Shown: positions 37,807-49,000 of the stretch, piece after piece | How the letters are laid out: each line of letters opens with the position of its first letter | Numbering within the stretch: position 1 is the first letter of the stretch | From: Phallus indusiatus | Taxonomy: Eukaryota > Basidiomycota > Agaricomycetes > Phallales > Phallaceae | Assembly: GCA_027605045.1 (NCBI GenBank) | Contig: JAQFWX010000039.1 | Coordinates: forward strand, 350,986-414,985 | Length of the DNA: 64,000 nucleotides | Reading direction: 5' to 3' | The notes under the pieces: model-generated | The model's database searches: none | The model's input: the letters and a program-made list of their open reading frames with translations, nothing else | Told to the model about the DNA's origin: nothing | Translations under genes and position numbers: made by a program

Positions 37807-40326
37807 ATGAATGGTGAGCAGGACACTCCCTACACTGATAAAGAGTACGTTCTTCATCTCCCTATGGTCGCTGTCAATATAAAAACATCTACTAACGTCT
37901 ACAATTATAGTTCTGCTTTACGCAGGATCCTTGAGGAATCACCGTTATCTAACACAACCTTTACCGTTACCACAGATATTCCCGATGACGACAGTCATAA
38001 ACACAACAGGGTGAGGGCCACCAAAACCTACAAACGACGATCACGCAAAGACAAAGAAAAAGACCTTAAAGCATATGGCGTTCGTGATGTGGCTCGGTTG
38101 CTTCAAGAAGAGAGGGAAGCATTGAAATTGAGGACGCTTTTGGAGCAGACTGCGGAAAGGCTGCAAAGTGAAAGCAAGAGAGCTAGCGATGCTGAAATAC
38201 GGGCTCGAGAAGCTGAAACGCGCATGCTTGAAGTGCTCAATGCAACCCGCGACACTCAACGCGATGTCCTCCGCGATCGCGAAGTATTGAGAGCTTATCA
38301 GTCTCAAGTCGAAGCCGCCAAGAATGAGATTCAGAAGGCACAGAAGGAGCTGGATAATTTAGCGGAAGAAAAGTACAAGGCTGAGCAAGAAGCTGCGAAG
38401 GAGAGGTCTAAATACCGGCAACTACAGAAAGAAGTCGAGGTCAAGCAGGCTTTGGAACGTGGTCGGATGGAAGGATTCGTTGATGGTCGGAAAGAGGGCT
38501 GGAATCTAGGGAAAGAATTTTCTCGAGGAACCGGACGAACGTGGAGGGATGCCGAGTATTACAGTGAACCTGAAGACGACTCTGCCTCGATCGTTACTTC
38601 GGGTAGTGCCGGTCCACCTCCATTAACAGGACCTCCCTTCGGACCGTTTGGATCCAACGGTCAAGCGACAGCAGCAGCCCAACCCTCACAAACGTCAGTT
38701 ACGATGCCGGTTCCCGATATACGATCCGATAATCCTCCTGTGACAAGAAATCTACCACGCAGTATGACACCTCATAGCCACAGACGCGTAGCAAGCGCAA
38801 TGCAAAGCCCTAAATCGCGAACAAGCGGCAAATCTCATCGAAGGAGTTCTCTTAGCGTTTCGATGCCGGTTCCTCAACCGGCACCTGGACCCGGGCCTTC
38901 TGGTCTTCGCCAAAACACGCTCAGTACCGAAGATGATAATCAGTCCGTGAGATCTCCTCGGGTATTTTCGACAAAAACTCCTCTTCAGCCTTCTTCGAGG
39001 CATTCCTCGGTACGTGCTCCTTCGACAAGACCGGACGTCGTTCCTCCCAGAGCAAAAACCCCTTTCAACGCCGTGCCTGTTCCCGTACCCTCATCTCCCG
39101 CACCTTCGCAGTCAAATCGTCAATCTTTCCAACAACAGCAGGTACACCGGTCTCAATCTTCCGAATTTACGCAACCTCCTCAACAGCCAAACCCATCATT
39201 CGACGTACCACCGTCTCAAGACCTCCCGCCTATCCGACCAATTCCGTCGCCTCGTCCTCAAACGCCATCTCATTCTCCGATCGCTCCTCTCCCGACCGGC
39301 TTTATTCCTGTTCTGGAAAATGGACGTATCTCATTACCGCCTCCGCATGAAGTGGATCCTTATCCGCCTAGTCCGAGTGCGCCACCTCTGGATACTCTGC
39401 CCCCGCATCAACATACACAGTCATCTCCTTTCCGACCACCGCTTGATATGAACCCTAATATTAACGGTTCTTCGCCGGTTCATATCAACCCAGCCATTCA
39501 GACTCAGCAACCCATTGAGTCATTCAATTTCCCGGTTCCAAATCCGGATCTTGATCCACCCCCTCAACCGCCTGCTCAAGACTTCACTGTACCTGTACCC
39601 AATTCACCTTGGCACCAATCTCAGCGGTCTTTCGGTGGTGGAACCGGAGGTCCAGAGCTCGGTTTTCCAAGCTCTTCGCCAGTGGGAAGATCATCGCCTC
39701 GAGTAGAACAAAGAAGGTCTCCCCGGTCTCCCGTAATGGGTATACCTGTTCGGAATTCCCCAATGCAAGATCTGAATGACCAGTTTAACAATACCAATCT
39801 TGCCGCTGATCTTTTCGAGCTTGATGAGAATGGACAAATGGCTGGAACGGAAGGGTACAATCCTTCACAGGGAACGGGCTATAGAAGGCCGTTGAGCGCG
39901 ATACCTGAAGGAGGGAGTACAACGGCAGAAAGTCCGAAATATGGATCGCGAAATGCAAGTGCTGCATCTTTCAGAGGACAAATGCCTAAAACGTCTCAGT
40001 ATCCTCTTGGCGGCGGCAGCGGTGGAGGAAGTTCATTCTTTAATAAACCTCAACCTCCTATCCCGCCCAGATCTCCGATGATGGGCCATTCTCCTGTTTC
40101 TCCTTATAATACCTTGCCTAATGGTTTGGGATTACCTGGGAACGATGCGATTTATAATGATCCCAGAGAGTATGAGGATCTGGTGGATCTGTCTAATGTA
40201 TCTCCCTCACGTCGAGGTTTAGCGGAATATTTACGGCCTGCGCCCCCAGATGTAGAACAGATACGAGATGATGTGAGTCCTGTTAAAACATCCCGCATAA
40301 GAGCTTTGTTCCGTCGTAAAACATAA
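37807..40326 (+). CDS. Coiled-coil plus proline/serine-rich low-complexity protein
   Basis: Not a family with known function that I can name. With ATG 37807 (MNGEQDTPYTDK) and the intron 37845-37910 removed, it is 817 residues. Residues about 60-240 are a charged coiled coil ('LLQEEREALKLRTLLEQTAE', 'ERSKYRQLQKEVEVKQALER') ending in 'GRMEGFVDGRKEGWNLGKEF'. The remaining 550 residues are disordered, rich in P, S, Q and short PVP-type runs (VPVPVPSSPAP), with a basic end 'TSRIRALFRRK'. The 66-nt intron has good sites (GTACGT, CTAAC, TATAG) yet is open in frame, so unspliced mRNA would also be translated, adding 22 residues. It is followed after 48 bp by another low-complexity gene in the same frame; the two may be parts of one transcription unit. 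A scaffold-like role is only a guess. Confidence 0.7.
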   Translation: MNGEQDTPYTDKEYVLHLPMVAVNIKTSTNVYNYSSALRRILEESPLSNTTFTVTTDIPDDDSHKHNRVRATKTYKRRSRKDKEKDLKAYGVRDVARLLQEEREALKLRTLLEQTAERLQSESKRASDAEIRAREAETRMLEVLNATRDTQRDVLRDREVLRAYQSQVEAAKNEIQKAQKELDNLAEEKYKAEQEAAKERSKYRQLQKEVEVKQALERGRMEGFVDGRKEGWNLGKEFSRGTGRTWRDAEYYSEPEDDSASIVTSGSAGPPPLTGPPFGPFGSNGQATAAAQPSQTSVTMPVPDIRSDNPPVTRNLPRSMTPHSHRRVASAMQSPKSRTSGKSHRRSSLSVSMPVPQPAPGPGPSGLRQNTLSTEDDNQSVRSPRVFSTKTPLQPSSRHSSVRAPSTRPDVVPPRAKTPFNAVPVPVPSSPAPSQSNRQSFQQQQVHRSQSSEFTQPPQQPNPSFDVPPSQDLPPIRPIPSPRPQTPSHSPIAPLPTGFIPVLENGRISLPPPHEVDPYPPSPSAPPLDTLPPHQHTQSSPFRPPLDMNPNINGSSPVHINPAIQTQQPIESFNFPVPNPDLDPPPQPPAQDFTVPVPNSPWHQSQRSFGGGTGGPELGFPSSSPVGRSSPRVEQRRSPRSPVMGIPVRNSPMQDLNDQFNNTNLAADLFELDENGQMAGTEGYNPSQGTGYRRPLSAIPEGGSTTAESPKYGSRNASAASFRGQMPKTSQYPLGGGSGGGSSFFNKPQPPIPPRSPMMGHSPVSPYNTLPNGLGLPGNDAIYNDPREYEDLVDLSNVSPSRRGLAEYLRPAPPDVEQIRDDVSPVKTSRIRALFRRKT

Positions 40327-40374
40327 TATTAATTTGCTTTTTTTTCCTCTTTTTTTTTCTCTATGTGAATTCGT

Positions 40375-42401
40375 ATGTTCTCTCTATCTATGAAGATTTC
40401 AATTCGAACGTCGACGAGCAAAGCGAGTGGGCGAGATCGTATGAGCGGCAGTAGAAGAATTCCTAGTCGACATGTTGAGCGTCTTGAAAAACATGCGGAA
40501 TTGTATGATAATTTTGGTTCTGGTCGACCTTATCCTGTGTTTGGTTCGTCTGGTTCTTCGCGAGAATCACCAGCAACTCCCCGAGCTTCTCGTACACCCG
40601 CTGCACGGAGATCACCACCACTTGTGGAGGTAAATATTCCGATGGTGACAGTCCTGGAACCTGTATGTCAACCTGTACAGATCGAACGTTTAAACTATTT
40701 TCTAACCATACTGTTACACGTTTTTTTGAATCAATACAGTCCCCGCCAAAACCAGCTCCACGATCCTACCGGTCCCCATCTCGAGCATCATCTAGCCGAC
40801 ATTCCGTCGTCAGCATCAGATCTGTAGATAACGCGCCGTTCATCCCACCCTCACCTGGTCAATTTCCCGAACCGCCTCTCCAAGATTTCCGTATCGTCAA
40901 AAATTCCCCTGTTCCACCTGGATTTGTCCCTATTAATAATAATAATACACAACACACCCCTTCTGGTGCGCCACAGTCGCGTATGCCCACTGGTGGACGC
41001 GTGCCTGCCACTTTACCTGATCGGACGCCTGCCATGGGTGGTGTTGGTTTTGGTGGCAGTGCTAGTGGCGGCGCCTTTCCTCACGCGAACGCCTCCTTTA
41101 ATTTTGGTTCCGGTACGACTCCGATGAGAACAGCGTTACCGTTTAGTGTGTCTTCGACTGTACGAAATCTTCCTGGTGCCACTGGCGTTGGTGCTGGGGG
41201 TGGTGGAACGCAAAATGCATCATCGTCTATTCGCGCGACGCCTGCTCGCTTGCCTGTCAATATGAATATGAACAGTACGACGACGTCGGCGAGAAGGTTA
41301 CCAGCTACACTTCCATCTCGAGGAACCGGGAGAACTATTCCGAATGAGCTGCCGCAAATGGGGGAAAGGATGAGTTTTGGAGGTGCGACGAATTTGAACG
41401 ACCCGCCTGTCGGGTTTGTCCCGCAGCCTTCTCCGGCCATGTCTGCTCAACCGATGGGTTTTATGCCTGGTGGTTCAACGCCGTTTACTGGACAAGGAAC
41501 GTTTATGGGCAGAACACCAGTCAATCCAGGTGGTCTTCCCAACGCTACTCCCGCTACTGTTTCCAACGCCGCCTTCTTTAATACGGGCAGCGTTAGAGAA
41601 CCTGTTCAGCACTCTACAACGAAAGAGCCTGCGAGACTACCGGGCTCTCGTCGTGCTTCCATATCAGCAGCGTCTGCGGTAGGAAAAACGCCCGCTCGGT
41701 TGCCCACATTTATGGGAGGAGAATCGTCGCAAGGACTTCAAGCTACTCCCGCACAATCGTTCCAATTCCAGCAGTATGATTTCGGCGCCGGCGGTCAAAC
41801 TGCTCCAGCAGGATTTGTACCGAGTGAATCCAATGCATTTAGACCAACACCAGCCTCAAGTTTTAGAGTTATGAGTAGTGCTCGACCTCCGGCCCGTTTG
41901 CCGAATCAAAATAGTACAATTAATACACCCGCTCGACTGCCTCTTCCGCCGTCTAATGCGAATACACCTTGGATGACAGGAGCGCCTTTGACAAATTCAC
42001 GAGGACCCGCAAAGTTACCGACACCGAGCATGAGCGCGCAACAGCCGTTCGTTCCTCCAAACCCAACAGTACGCTGAAAATTTGTCTCGTTGTTTACAAA
42101 AAAAACAATTTAGAGTACATTGCTTGGTCTCATTATTATTTTCATTTGTGATGTACAGATTCAAGCGGTACCTACTCCTGGAAGAATGGGCTATAATCTG
42201 CCTGGCTCAGGTTCCCCTATGATGTCCTCTTCGCCCTATCAAGGAGCTGGTAACTTCATGTTCCAGCCCGTTCACTCTCGTCCTCCCTCGCGTGCAGGCT
42301 CAAACGGATCGGCTAGACCAAGGGATTACCTGATACCTCCAGGAGGACAAGTAACTGAGTTCGTACGCCCGACCATAGAGAGCGCTTCAGATGACGACTG
42401 A
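40375..42401 (+). CDS. Low-complexity protein with repeated PA(R/T/K)LP motif
   Basis: Three exons (40375-40662, 40740-42068, 42159-42401), all phase 0, give 619 residues from ATG 40375, or 597 from ATG 40441 (MSGSRRIPSRHVERLEKHAE), which looks the better start. The first exon has a basic and helical segment ('RHVERLEKHAELYDNFGSGR'). The rest is disordered and dominated by P, G, S, T and N, with eight copies of PA(R/T/K)LP between about 41005 and 42020 and three 'GFVP' copies. It ends in 'TEFVRPTIESASDDD'. No membrane segment or enzyme domain. It lies 48 bp after, and in the same frame as, the coiled-coil gene; a single longer gene with an intron near 40316-40440 was tested, but no splice pair kept the frame. 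Confidence 0.65.
40999..42021 (+). repeat. Dispersed pentapeptide motif PA(R/T/K)LP, eight copies
   Basis: Within one exon the protein reads VPATLP, TPARLP, LPATLP, EPARLP, TPARLP, PPARLP, TPARLP and GPAKLP. Spacing is irregular (about 15 to 110 residues) and flanks do not match, so this is not a tandem DNA repeat but a recurrent short linear motif. Confidence 0.75.
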
Positions 42402-42788
42402 CAGTGACAAGCTGATGTGGTATTATTTTTCGATTTATGCTGTTTACATATTTTATGAATCAGAGCTATAAAAATTTATATGATGGTTATTTTAGCTTGT
42501 TTGGTTAATTTAGTAGTACGCAAGTCCATAACTCCAGTTACCGTTGATTCCTTTCATAAAGCAATAAAGTATAAGTTATCGGGTTCGCTCTCCGCAGTCA
42601 TTGAGTTGATTGGATAAACCCTTCTCGTAACGTTCTCGAATTGAGCATAAACCACAAATAAACTTATATATCTAGGAACGAAGCGTGCCCACTTTTTCCC
42701 ATTGACATACTTCTTACTCCAACTGAGATCACTCAAAATTTGTATTTACATCAACAAAAAAATTTAATTGTTCTTGGCCGGAAAAAAA
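42402..42788. other. Spacer between convergent genes
   Basis: 387 bp holding two 3' ends; AT-rich with AATAAA-like sequences near 42563 and 42657. No gene seen. Confidence 0.4.
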
Positions 42789-44366
42789 TCATTGGCTTGA
42801 CCAACTCTCTTGTAGCATCTCGTTGCTTTGCCCATTCGTTTCATCAACCAGCAGCCTAGCTGCTTCTATCCCGGCAACAGGCAAGCGCGTTGGCTCTCCC
42901 GTGGAAGGGTGAGGCAGGTGAGAAGGTAAGATGCCTACTTGTTTCAAGACGCATGCTTGATCCCACCAGATGTGCTCATGATACAAACGATCACCTCGCA
43001 CGTTGACCACACTCATCATAGGAATGGACAACTTTTTCCCTGTGGGAGCTACACCCGGAAGTAACCAATCAACGAACCTGTCATGTGTCAGGGAGAAGAT
43101 GAATTCATCTAAACCAAAGAAAGGTAGAGGGAAAAGTTTGTCAGCCCAGTTATCGTACGATGCGAGTGCTTCTCGTGACTAACCTATAATTCTATCAGCG
43201 CCGACGGTTCGAGAGACAGGTTCCATTGCAATATCGGGTGGATTTCTTGAGTAATGATAGAAAAGTTGCAGGAAGATGCTTGAGCGAGTAAATAAGTGAG
43301 CAAATGCACTTACGAGAAGATGAAATGATCGCGATAGAACGCGGTTAGATTATCTCGCCCAATGCCTCCGGTCATCTGCGAAGACATCAAGGGAAAAACA
43401 TTCAGTCTTAAGGTGGATTGGACTAATTCCCGACTAGAAGCTCACGGTTGGAACATGATTTACATATGGTTCAGCCTATGACATCGTTTTTGATAAGCAC
43501 TTTTAATGATCATAGAGGAAAAACTGAATTTGTATATTTTTTCTTTAACATACCACCATCGTCCCCATTGTCTTGGCAACGCTGCGAACTTCAAATTCAA
43601 AATATGTGTGTTCATCCCAAGTAGCTTCTATGTCAAAGTATGGACCGCCAATATATTTCCTCAGGAAGATAAGGCTCCGGGAATGAGAAACTCCAGCTGA
43701 TCCAGCGTGGTATTCTTCGTGCTGTGGAAGAACGAAACACCGGCCGCCGGTAGGATAAACGTGACAGGAGTGGTTTTGATTGCGGTCAATTGGTGGCGAT
43801 GCTTTATTTGGTATATGACTTATAGAAGGAACAGAGCTTGCTGCGCTGCAAGCTGCCCCATATGACACCAAGCACGCTATATGCTGCTGTCGCGCGACAG
43901 CTTCTAAAACAGCGGGTAATATATCACTGTCATAAACTAGCAGCACGAGACATAAGGCAGGTCAGTTATTAATTTAGAACCAAAGGTTCGCATTACCGAT
44001 AACTCCAAATTTATCCTTAACATCAACCGAGTCTGAATCAATAAGAGCTGTTATAGCTAGTTGAAAAATATCCTGTATATTAATATTCTGTTTTCCACGT
44101 ATGCCAATGACTGCAAAGCCTTCTTCTGCCCATTTTTGAATAGGCTCAGGATCTAAACGCGGTCTGGGCGGTATATGTTTGACATCATGATGATGGCCGC
44201 TTGAGTGTTCGAAATCCGGAAGAAACGCAATTAGACCTGGTCCGTGACCTCTCCTAGAAAGCGGGGGCTGTAGGGTAATACCAGATGCTAAATTTATCTG
44301 TGGAGCTGAAGGGAGAGCAACTGGTTGCTCAGCTTCAGAGCTGGGATCGTACTTCGTGGGAGGCAT
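42789..44366 (-). CDS. Dienelactone hydrolase-like / SnoaL-like fusion protein
   Basis: Start ATG 44366 (MPPTKYDPSSEAEQPV) is chosen over an upstream in-frame start because it begins at the typical N-terminus. The first half resembles the fungal dienelactone hydrolase (carboxymethylenebutenolidase) alpha/beta domain ('PGLIAFLPDFEHSSG', 'WAEEGFAVIGIRG', then 'VYDSDILPAVLEAVARQQHI', 'CLVSYGAACSAASS'). The nucleophile would normally be a cysteine in G-x-C-x-G; here the corresponding stretch is 'SYGAACSAAS', so activity is uncertain. The second half is a SnoaL/NTF2-like domain: 'EPYVNHVPTMTGGIGRDNL', 'FYRDHFIF', 'SRTVGADRIIDEFIFSLTHD', 'DWLLPGVAPTGKKLSIPMMS', 'LYHEHIWWDQACVLKQVGI'. At least five introns, those I traced in phase. 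The combined architecture is known in fungi; substrate is unknown, perhaps ring-cleavage products. Confidence 0.82.
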
Positions 44367-45979
44367 GATGATACATCGGAAAGGACGCGTGACACGTGGC
44401 GTCACGCGATTTTTCTTCGCGAGCACTTGTTCGGTCCTGACCGCAATGCTTCGGATAATCCATCTGGTTTCCTACTTTGTCTGAGCTAAAGCGTCCTAGT
44501 TGTGTGTTCTAATTGCTTGAATGGGTTTTGCCCTTTTATCTGGAGCTTCACATGCTTTTGTCTCCAAGCCGGCAACACACCGAATTATCCCGGAATCCGA
44601 TTGTAAAAAAGCTTCTCTGTGTTGAAAACAGAACAACTTTCCGAGATACCTTTGGACGATACTGGTGGCTGCCCCAAAAACCGGTTCTATTGGGTGCACG
44701 TTTTGGCACTAACAAATGGAGCCATGGGAAATTCTGTACAAAACGAACGAAACTGGAAACCGACAACATTATCTTCGGCGAGTTCTTTTTGTGTTAATAT
44801 ATAGGGTTTCCATCTGATTATTTGAATAGACTCACTGTTGTCAGCTGCGAAACGTCACCCATACACAAGGACAGTCCGACGGCCTAGGGCCGCACTCAAT
44901 TGTTGTAGAAACGAATCTGGGATCTATGGGAATACACAGGAGACAACTCGCTCTAAACTCGCTTGTTCGATGTTTTTCACACATGTTTTGGTTCCTGGCG
45001 CGGTGATTCCGTCCTTTACTCCATGATCGCCGAATCCGTTCAAAGAACTTCTCTGCAGCTGTTCGGCAGATAACCGTGCTTAGAAGCTCATTTGGATTGC
45101 AAATCCAGATATAAATCCATGTATAATTTGAACAATATTTGACTCTTTTTTCAATGACGTCTGGAGTTACTTGCTACTCAGTGGCTATTTCAATTCTGTT
45201 GACTCACTATATCAAGAGACAAGCTCTTATAAACGGTATGTTTATGGAAACAGATGCATATGATAATTCATTGTCTGATAACCCTTTTACATCTATGTCG
45301 TTCCATCAGAACGGGTGAATACATTATCATGTTCCTGACGCCGAATCGCTGCTTTGAATATGTTCGGCGACAAATCTCATCTCTGAAACTTAAAGACCTT
45401 ATCTCTTTTTATCTATCAATCTTGGTTGGCTGAAGGTCTGTCCCCGCACGGTCTGAGTATGCCAAGACAAGACTCGAGTGGCGCAGGAGTGTGAATAAAC
45501 TGACTAGGGGAGTAGCTTGGTATGCCCGCAGGGAGCTTGACCGCCCCTGTAAGTGCGACATCTCCCTCTAAACCACGTGGACATGCGTTAACTCTCTTAC
45601 ATTCCCATTCTCCCCGATCTACCCATTATATATTGATAGAGAAGAGAACCAGCACAATCGGGACGTTAAATAATTGAAATACAGTTCTTTTATCCATCTG
45701 TCAACCAAGCCCAAGTTGGTTCCTGTGCATAGGGACTATAATTCATTTGCTGTTACGACTCCTTTTATGAATCTAATTACAATCTTCAGCGAATGATTAG
45801 GGAGAATCAAGTAGCGGCCGCAACTCGTCAACCGCGAGTTTTCTTAAACTGACAGGCACCTGACGTTCGGTAGTAAGAATATATGATCGTAATATTTACT
45901 ATATGATAGGTACATTCAAGGAGGAGGCGATTGAACAGAAATAAGGAATTTTTGGCGAAAGTTGAGGGACAAAAAAAGT
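44367..45979. other. 1.6 kb gene-free stretch left of tRNA-His
   Basis: ORFs at 44496-44804 (both strands) and 44838-45026 overlap and lack similarity to known families. Nothing else recognised. Confidence 0.4.
45971..45977 (-). terminator. Pol III terminator of tRNA-His 1
   Basis: Seven T residues on the minus strand, starting 3 nt after the tRNA 3' end (context CACACTTTTTTTG). Oligo-T is the Pol III stop signal. Confidence 0.8.
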
Positions 45980-46065
45980 GTGCCCACCGCGAGTCGAACG
46001 CGGGGCTCTTCGGAACTTCAACTCGAAGCCACAACGAAGTGATTTAACCACTAATCGATGGGCAC
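45980..46065 (-). tRNA. tRNA-His (anticodon GTG), 15-nt intron
   Basis: 86 nt. Acceptor stem GTGCCCA/TGGGCAC; D-stem GATT/AATC; anticodon stem CTTCG/CGAAG with loop TTGTGG..C, anticodon GTG; T-arm CCGCG-TTCGACT-CGCGG. The 15-nt intron sits after position 37, the standard eukaryotic site. It has no encoded G-1, as usual for eukaryotic tRNA-His (added by Thg1). Internal A box (TTAGTGGTTAA) and B box (GTTCGACTC) are present. Confidence 0.95.
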
Positions 46066-49000
46066 CTTGCCCCTGACTCCACCATCTAGACGATATCGAT
46101 GATAAACGAAAAGAATATCGAAAACATTGGCATTTTTAGGCAAGTGCAGTTGACCGAGCTAAATGGCAATTTGAAGACTTTATTTGCTTGGCGAGGCAAG
46201 GATGACGTGATAAATAATATGCATTCTCTGATATTCGTATTCATACATAGTTCTCTAATGCCGCCCCGTCCAAGTCAACGTATCAAAATTTGGGGTTTCT
46301 ATCTAGTGAGTATACAATTGGAAATGGAAAAGCGACTGTAGGTAAACCCAATCCATTAGAAATCGAGATTATGCCATTCAACGCCAATTGTGAATTCGAC
46401 AATCAAAACGATCGCGCATTATATGCTGCAGGGTTCCGATTAATGATGTTTTGTAGTATACGATGATGCCTCTTGTCTTTTTCCCTTTGTCCTCTGTAAA
46501 AGATGTGGGGCGGCTGCTTGATGGAATGTCAATTGGCACATCGATTTGTGTCAACAGCGAACGCGCCGGATTGAATTCAGTTTCAGTTTGGTGTTATCTT
46601 AAATGTCTGTGCTTTTTTCCCGAAGCTGAGATGCGAAGGGATCTATCGACTGTCGAAACTGCCGAATTTCAAATAGTAAGTATGATATAGCTTATCGATA
46701 GTAAGAAAAAAAACTCGGCTGTTTAGAGAGTTATATATTGGGAAGCAGATATCCGGGTAGAAAAGCAGCCTGTCCAAGGAGAGCGAAATACTCACACGTG
46801 GCATACCCGAGCTTGAACCCTATTCTTCGCCTGTAGCATACACCCCAGACGGAGAAGAAAACAAACACTATATACTTCAAATAATTCTCATGACCACCAC
46901 AAAGATCCGTCATAAAATATGAACCGACCAGGACTAACAATCTGGAAGAGCGGTATCCATTTGGAAGGAGCTATTAGGGTCGATAGAACATCAAATTTTG
47001 ATTATGAGATGATCTCATTTCTTTTTCCAGTAAGATAAGATCCGAGAGTTTATTCAGAAGATATGGCAAGCAGCGCAGCGCTCGGATATCTGTACGACGA
47101 AGCTGTCTGCCATGCATGCTAACCAAAAACTGCGAGACGGCGAGCTGAGTTTGAGGGTCGAAGAAGGATTCGATAACATTCACCGTAAGCGATCCTAAAA
47201 CTCTTTAAAGAGATATATAGTATTTCTAGCCAGTGAGCGTCGAACAATAGCATTTAGATAAAAAAAATGAGCCAGTTCACCGCGTCCAGATATGGCGTTC
47301 AGCAGTACAGGTCTAGGTGTTTATTGAAGGGGACCTGTCGATTGATATCTCCTTTCTCGATTTATAGATGATAAATTAAATAAAAATTCAGGGTGAGCGT
47401 TCACACCCTTTTTTATTTTCATAAGAGTCAAAGCCTTTGTTGTCAATCCTGGTCCGAGTCACCCGATCTGATTATTGCGTCGCATCATTTCACGCTAGTT
47501 TAAATGCTTGCAAGAGCGTTAATAGTCTTTAAGTTTGAGTTTGAAACTTAACTGGGCGTGTTTATTTGGCTAAACACGAGGTCTCGGTCCCGCGAACCCC
47601 ATGGCAATTCAATCTGTCCAGCGAGTCCCTACTACCGTTTGTGGCGCTTTACGTGACCTTAAAAATGTCGAGTGGCCAGATAATGAAGGGAGGAGTTCCA
47701 AATTTAGCCTTGTTGATGACCAATGTATGCAGGTTCAGAGGAATCGGAAGCTGAACAGAACTTGCAAACCGGTTTTTATTACCGGTGTGATTACATGTTT
47801 CAGCTTGGGAGTCCTGGAGTGACCCTGATAGTTGATATTTTAGGTTAGTTGAAAAGGAATTCAGAAGAGTCATGCGTTGCGTACGGAGATGCAACATTGG
47901 AGCCTGATTAGAATTGAAAGTGAGATTTATTTATGGACAGCGCCTCTAGTACTACTGTTAAGTCCCTGATGAGGCGAAGATTGACAACGCTGAACACGAT
48001 TTCAACGCGTCTATGGTGAAGCCTCGTGGCTTAAGGCTTTGAAGATAAATTCAGAGAACCGAGGAATCAACACGAATGATGTGATAAATCGAATGTCTAT
48101 GTCAAATTTCTTAGTGGCTGCGGGATGGTATGGAAGCAACTGGCATGTAAATAGTATGAGTGATTAGGCGCGGAAACTCGCTGAAAAAAGCTTTTGGCTT
48201 CTTTCGGATGATATTTTTCACGATATTGGAGGTGAAAACTCAATTAAGGTAAGGAACTTAACGGAATGGTGGTCTCGAATTCCGCGTCAAGGAATCGGAG
48301 GCGATGTGATTTTGCCATGTGTTCAGAGGCGACGAACGCTTGCGCTCATAGGCGCAGAAAATCAAAAACTTTATCTGGAATGACGAAAAAGAAAGAAGGG
48401 GGTCGTATCTATATCCATATCGCGCCCTTTAATCCTCAAAAGCCCCGCATATACTGAATGAATGGAAATGAAGGTTCAGGCAACGCTTGACTTCCGAGTC
48501 TAGTAAAAGGCGGAGAGATATTGTGCCATTGTTTTATTTCCCTTGGGTATGAGATCTCATCAGGCACTCACCATCATCATGAGGGGAATCAAGAGTGTCT
48601 ACTTTGTTATTGTAGTCATTCTCGCTGTAGCCAATAAATTGAGAGCTTACTAACCTGTTGCATCAACGACTATTTCGGTTATGTTCGGATTCAGAGGCGG
48701 TGTCCAACTCTCTCACCCGTCGTGTTGGTTTTTACCACGTCGGCAGCGTATGGAAAGGTTGATAATTAAAGTGCATGCGTCGATGTAAGAAAATTATCCA
48801 AATTAAGAAAGATGTGCCCTCTATCGCCCGACTGTCTTCTTTTTTCTCCTTTCGTTTTAACCGGCGGGAACTGATATCATCATGATTCGCCACTGTGGAT
48901 GCTTCGAAAAATTCAAAGAAAAAATTCCCGGCGCCTGGAATGGTTGTGAACGTGGAGAGAGAAGTAACAAAATCAAGACGTATACGGCTATGGTACAATT

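Noticed and set aside
40316..40440. Intron fusing the two low-complexity genes into one
   Set aside because: The donor GTAAAA with acceptors near 40394 leads to a quick stop; no tested pair keeps the frame, so they are listed separately with the doubt stated.
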